This document shows positions 57,001 to 63,000 of a DNA stretch of 64,000 bases, in pieces. The notes under the pieces were generated by a model. That model worked only from the letters and a program-made list of their open reading frames with translations. It had not been told where the DNA came from and searched no databases. Made by a program: the position numbers and the translations under genes. The stretch lies in contig NW_017803824.1 in assembly GCF_001625305.1 (NCBI RefSeq), forward strand, positions 1,708,586 to 1,772,585, written 5' to 3'. This stretch comes from Branchiostoma belcheri (taxonomy: Eukaryota; Chordata; Leptocardii; Amphioxiformes; Branchiostomatidae). Each line of letters begins with the position of its first letter. Position 1 is the stretch's first letter.

Positions 57001-60000
57001 GCAGAAAAAGAAACAACAGGCAGGCATATTGCTTTCTTGACTGCAAGCGATTCAAGTTACAAAGAAAAGACAGGACAGGATAGCATGTCTAAAACTAGGA
57101 CAAAGCCGACTGTATTCAACACGTTGTAAATTATTGAGGAAGTTGCTTATAAATAATGCATCCAGTTTCATCCTCTGATCTTTCCTCCACACGCACACAC
57201 ACCACGCCAGCAAAGATTCCAAAGGGGTTCTCCATAATTATATATTGTACCATTTTTCTTCAGGTAACGTTTCTTTGCCTCAGTGAGAATGGCTTTGATT
57301 CTTAGTTCGTTTGTAAAGAGTGCTGAAAGACAGACAGAAAAGTAGGAACCATACGGTGAGGACACAGAAAACACTGAAAACAAGGTAACAAAAACCCAGA
57401 ACCTTCGACATAAAGGAAAAATAGGTAATAAGACTTTAAAAGGATGGAAGACTCATAATGAGCAACAGATAAAGCACATCTTACTTGCAGTTTTGGACCT
57501 CTTTCTGACAATCTTTTCCAGAAAGTATGCTTTGAGAAATTGGCGGTCCCCTGAGACATAGACAGCACACACACACATACAGGTGCAGCGTTAGGTGAAA
57601 GCTCCAAAGCAATTGGGTTGACAGGGATGGCTTCAAATTGACGGGGGGTTGAAAAGTGAGTCAATCTAATCTGCAATTCTTTCATGTAACGTTACAGGAA
57701 TAAAAAAACAAGGGAAAAGAAAATGGTGACTGTTACAAGAAATCTTGGAGTTTAGATGCTAAAACAATTATTTGGGAAGTTTTGCCAAGTTTTGTTAAAC
57801 GCAATTTACTTTGTTTTAAAAAGGGATCAAAGTTGTTTTTGTGGACTCACTCCAACACCAACATTTGAAGTCTGGCATGTACACTGTGTATGGTGGCATG
57901 TGAGGGTCAAGATGCAAAGTGAAAGAGATCTGGCGCTTACTTGAACCACAGATAAGTTTTAAGAGATTCTTTCGCATGGAATGTTTCTTGAGTTTGAGAC
58001 GTCCATAAAGAATCTGTCCTGTTAGAAAGAGAGATGAGACAAGAGATAGAGAGGCTAGAATCACAGACACATGATAGACATGCAAGCAGAAGTATTATAA
58101 CATCTTGGTCTCGGTCACAAATGATATGGGAGGCACCACAGTGTCTAGTGTGTATCACATAGCCTGACAACACAAATTAGTCTCTCACATAGATCATACT
58201 GATGATAATCTTGTATGAAACACACAATGCTGTGATCTAAACCTCAAAGATCTTGATTTTATTTTGGTCAGCAAAAGGGCACCTACTTAACATTAATACC
58301 CAGCTTCAGAGTACTAATACTATCATATAAGGATGTGCTATTTAATCTAGTGTAGATCAGCTACAAGAGAAGCTCTTTTAATTTGTCCAAGATTTTTTTT
58401 TTCAAATTACAGGATTCATGCATATTGAGGTCTAGATGTGCTTGGTCAAGAAAGTCCTGAAAATCCACAAGGAAATTGGATAAGTAGCATTGTAGCTAAG
58501 CATATTTCAAAATACATTGTAGATGTAAAAACCTAAAATATGTATTTATTTGGTATCTGTTCTTTATACAACACAGAATGCTATCATCATTTTACAAGAT
58601 AGACAGAAGCAAAAATGACTTTTACTTTATATTTCACTTATAATCAGAAAAACTTTATAATTATGTTTTAATAACATATCATTCTTGGTGTTGGCTGATA
58701 TTTCAAGCATATTCTCTCCTTTGCCCTTCAGTAGGACAGAGCTACAGAGAATTACATCATGCATACATTATAACAGACAAGACTAATGCTTCTATTAGCT
58801 GCCATTACAGCATCCTGCCATAACCACTGCTGGGTACAAGCTGCTTATAGCTGCACTGTCAAGCCTAGGAAGCAGAAAAGCCTGATTAGTGTGTTTTTGT
58901 CATCGCCCTGGCAGACTTAATGCAATGCGCTGAAAGGATTAGCTGGTTATAGCGTGGGATCGGCGTGGGGTCTCGTGATGTACCTACTTGAGGGAATAAT
59001 TCTCAGTTGTACTCGCTTCTTACTGTCGCTTTGAGGCTGGCCTGGAAGGGAAGATTAGACATGAAACCTGTTTCTAATGGCATTTCTGGAGTCCCACTGT
59101 GGACATAACTTAAGACTGTGTCATGCACGCCAATAACCCGTTTCTTTTAACATCCTGGCTGCATATTCAGGAAGAAAACATTAGCTAGGCACAAACATAA
59201 ATGCATATAAAGAGAACATTCTTAGTAATGGTTATCAAGTTGCACATCACAATGCATCATAACAACTTGCATGTAACGTTACATGTTTTAACTTTACCTG
59301 TACATACTTTGATGGTGTTTATTTTTTTAAACATGTTTGTATCACGTTACGTGTCTGTATACTATGGGCCGTCGAGCCTGAAATAAACAATTAATAAACA
59401 TGTACCTCAATGATATGAATCATATATTTGTGTCACCTCAGGTACAAAAGAACGGCACTTACTTGCTGACTTCTCCTTAGCAGACACCGTCCCTTCATCC
59501 TTGCCCCCGTCAGACTTGGTGCTGGTGAGTGACGTGGAGCTGTCTCTCTTCTTCAGGCCCGTGTCGATCCTGGCAGCCACGCCCTTCAGCTGGCCCCGCG
59601 GGGACGACACGCTCCCGACACTCGCCGCCGAGCCTGGTCTCGGACTGCGGGTTGCACTGGTGGAGTTAGACCGGCTCCTGGTGCTGGTGGGAGTGCTCGT
59701 TCCCGATCTGTCGCTCCTAGGGGTGGAGGCAGACGGAGTGGAAGAAGCTCTCGGCTGTGCGGACGAGGAATGCTCCTTTGCGTTGCCATTGATATGTGTG
59801 CGTGAAGACATCCTCTTTGGTACGGGGCTGCCACTCACAGAGCTGGACCTGCTGGAGGCTCTGGACTGAGAGTTCTCCACGTTTTTTCTCTGCAGTTCAC
59901 CGGAAGAAGAGAGCCTCTTCCTGACTGTTGGGCTGCTGGTGGCAGAGCTAGTTCCACTCGTTGATCTGCTGCTGAGATCTTTTGCTGCTCTTCTAACCTG

Positions 60001-63000
60001 CGGAGTGGTCGTAGCGGATCTTGTGCCAGGAGTTCTGGTGCTCCGGGTGGCTTGAGTGTCACTCTTGTCTGACACAGTTGAGGACAGTCTACGCCGTTGC
60101 GCTGGACTACTTGTTGAAGAACTTGAACTGGGCTGCTCTTTAGTTTTGTCCGGTGCTGCTCTCCTGTCTTGTGGAGAAGGACTTGCCCGAGGCGTGGGGC
60201 GTACCAACCCTACTTTGCTACTTGGTCCCATGGGCGTTTTGAAAGTGTTGGAAGGCGGCTGCGACTTGGCCTTTTCTGCAGGGTTGGATCCGGAGGAGTC
60301 GCTTTTGAAACGACTGCCCGGCGTGCCCTTGCTTTGCTGTGCGGCAGCATTTGCTTGATTCTTGTTACTACTAGTAGTGCGAGGCACTGCGAGTTTAGAC
60401 ACAAATTGTGTTGAAGCTTTTGCTGTGGTCTTCCTTGCATCAGCTGCCTTACTTACAGTCACACTTGCCCTTGCTGGTGCTTTTTGCTTGGTGCTTGTTG
60501 CGGTACGTGCTTTCTTAGCTTGAGATCCCTGAGAAATGGAAGATTTTGCGTCAGAACTGGACTGCGCTCTTGTCACCTGTTTCTTTTTTACATCCTTGCT
60601 ACCCAAGTCCAGGGTCTTTGCAACGTCTTCTCCACTGATATGTTGATTGTCAGCAGCATGATCTATGATATCAGGCTCTAGTGTCCTAACTACGTCTGCA
60701 ACAGTAAGGCTATCCTCTCCTTCCAGAGGATGGTCATGGTCAGTACCAAACGATGGAGACTCGGGCTCAATCCTGGAGAAAGTAAACTCCTTATGCTGGA
60801 AGGGTGTTGACGTTACTAAAGCTGTTGGGTCAAAAGTCTCGTCCAACTTTTCAAGTTCTAGTGCCGCAGGTCCAGCCCCAGTTCCAACAGCACCCTCTAC
60901 TACTGCATCATCTGCCACAAAAGTTGCCTTTGCAGCTTCCTTTTCAGCACCAAGGACAGGAACATCCATTTCTACAATGTCATCAACCTCAAAGGTTTGG
61001 TCTGTCACTCTGGCAACTTTGTGTGGAGGTTCCTCCTCAGATGTTACAGTGCTCCCAGCTGCAATTTTATCCCCTTCCTCTTCCACCTTTCCATCCGATA
61101 ACATGTCTATCTCCCGTGTCTGTGGCTCTACTACTCCCACTTCATCAGCCACAACATCTGTGCTGGCAGCTGCCTGTAATCCCACTGCACCAACACATAC
61201 ATCAGCACCACGGATAGGCTCACCTACATCTATATTTACATCCTGCTTGTCTCCATTGACTGCTGGTTTGGGAGATTCATCATCTTTCACTGGTTGAAAA
61301 GCACCTAGAGGATTTACCTCCTTCTCTACAGATAACTCCACGGGTTTCTCCACATCTATGGAAGACGCCATCTGTTCTGTTACACTGGCCTCCTCCATAA
61401 CCTCTGTGGCTGATATGTCTTCAGGTGGAATAAATTCTACTTGGGAGGCAGCAACAGGCACTACTTCCTGTTTAGCTTCAGATAAATCTTCTACTTGAGA
61501 TGTATCTTCTACCACATCTTTCCCCTTGCTTACTCCCACAGTTTCTGTGATCTTTGGCCCAGCCTCATCCTCCAGTGACAATTCATCACTGGTAGGACTT
61601 TCCCTCAGTGAGACGGGAGGTTTATCTGCCTGGGCTGCTCCCGAATCCAGATCTGTGGATATGGTATTCCCAGAAGATAGGTCATTACTGGTGGGGCTTT
61701 CTCTCTCCGACTCTGGCAGTCTCTCCACTTGGGCGTGATCTGATGTAGACTCAGAGCTATCTTCACCCTCTTCAAGAGGCTCTGTAACCTGAATGGTGAT
61801 TGTACTGGGCTCTGCAGCCTCACTGTGCTGGCTTTCATCTGTGGGCTGTTTGGTTTCTGTTTGGGTGGGTCCCAACGCTTGCACCAAAGGCATGGTCATG
61901 TTGTTGACGCCCTCAGCAGCTTGAGGGTTTGGGGCACCATCGGTTACAGCGATGGGGTTAACACTAGTGCTGACGTCTTCCTGCAGGAGGTTTTCACTGC
62001 TGACTTCTGGCAGCATGCTCAGCTCATCTAGACGGAGAATACTGTGATGGGGATCGTAGGAGATGTTATCCTCTGGCTGGGTAAATGTTCTATCAGCGAC
62101 GGGACCCTTCTCACTGGCTGATACTACCTGTAGGATCACATCAGGAAATGGACTGATGATACCAGAAGCATCAACAGCTTGTTGTCTATGAGCACCAATT
62201 GCACTTTGAGCTTCTTTGATATTGGACGCTGCATCTTCTACATCCATTGACTCTGTTGCTGTATCTAGTACAAAGGTTGCATTATCTTTATTCCCACAAC
62301 CCTGGTCTTGTTCTTCTAGAGAGTCTGGTGAATTATCCTGTCCTGATGAGGATGTGCCATACTCTGAAGATGCTCTACTAGGCAGCAGTGTCTGTGAAGG
62401 TCCCACCTCCTCTTCAGCAGTGTAAGTAGTGTTTGCATCTTTGGTAAATGTTCCGTCGTGTGAAGATGACGGCAGCGCCACTCCTGCCTGTCTATTCTGC
62501 AGTTCCTCTGGAGTAATGTCATCAATGGGTATCGCATCAGCTTCCATTGCCACAAATCCAGTCTGAACTGCTGTGGCCCCGTCTTGGTCTGCCTCTAAAG
62601 AGTCAATGGACTTACTGTCCTGAGACTCAGGAGTAGAACCATTAGTTATGTTTGAATGAACAGCGAGCTCTGCCTGGTCCCCAGAAGGTTGATGTTCCTC
62701 AGGCATGCCGTAAGTAATGTTTTGTCTATGAACTTCCATGTCTGAATCTTGCTGTTGTCCATCAGTGACATCCAGGACTTTTTCATCATCCAGTTCTGTT
62801 GGTAAATCCTCCTGGAGCACATTAGGAATCATCTCACCACTACCGTCCACAGTGGGAGGGCAGGTGGCCATCTCTGACCCGGGAGACCCAAGGGACTGGT
62901 GTAGTCTCTCTTCTGTGTCTAGCTGTATTTCCATGGTGTCAACATCAGCAACATTTATGTCGGCTTCAGCCCCTGAAGGATGGGTCTGTGCATGGGCCTC

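Noticed and set aside
60665..61297. Long plus-strand open frame (210 codons) opposite the large exon
   Set aside because: It is the antisense of a low-complexity Ser/Thr/Glu-rich coding exon, which readily leaves the other strand open; no start context, domain or splice structure supports it. The same holds for 62738-63421 and 59501-59869.
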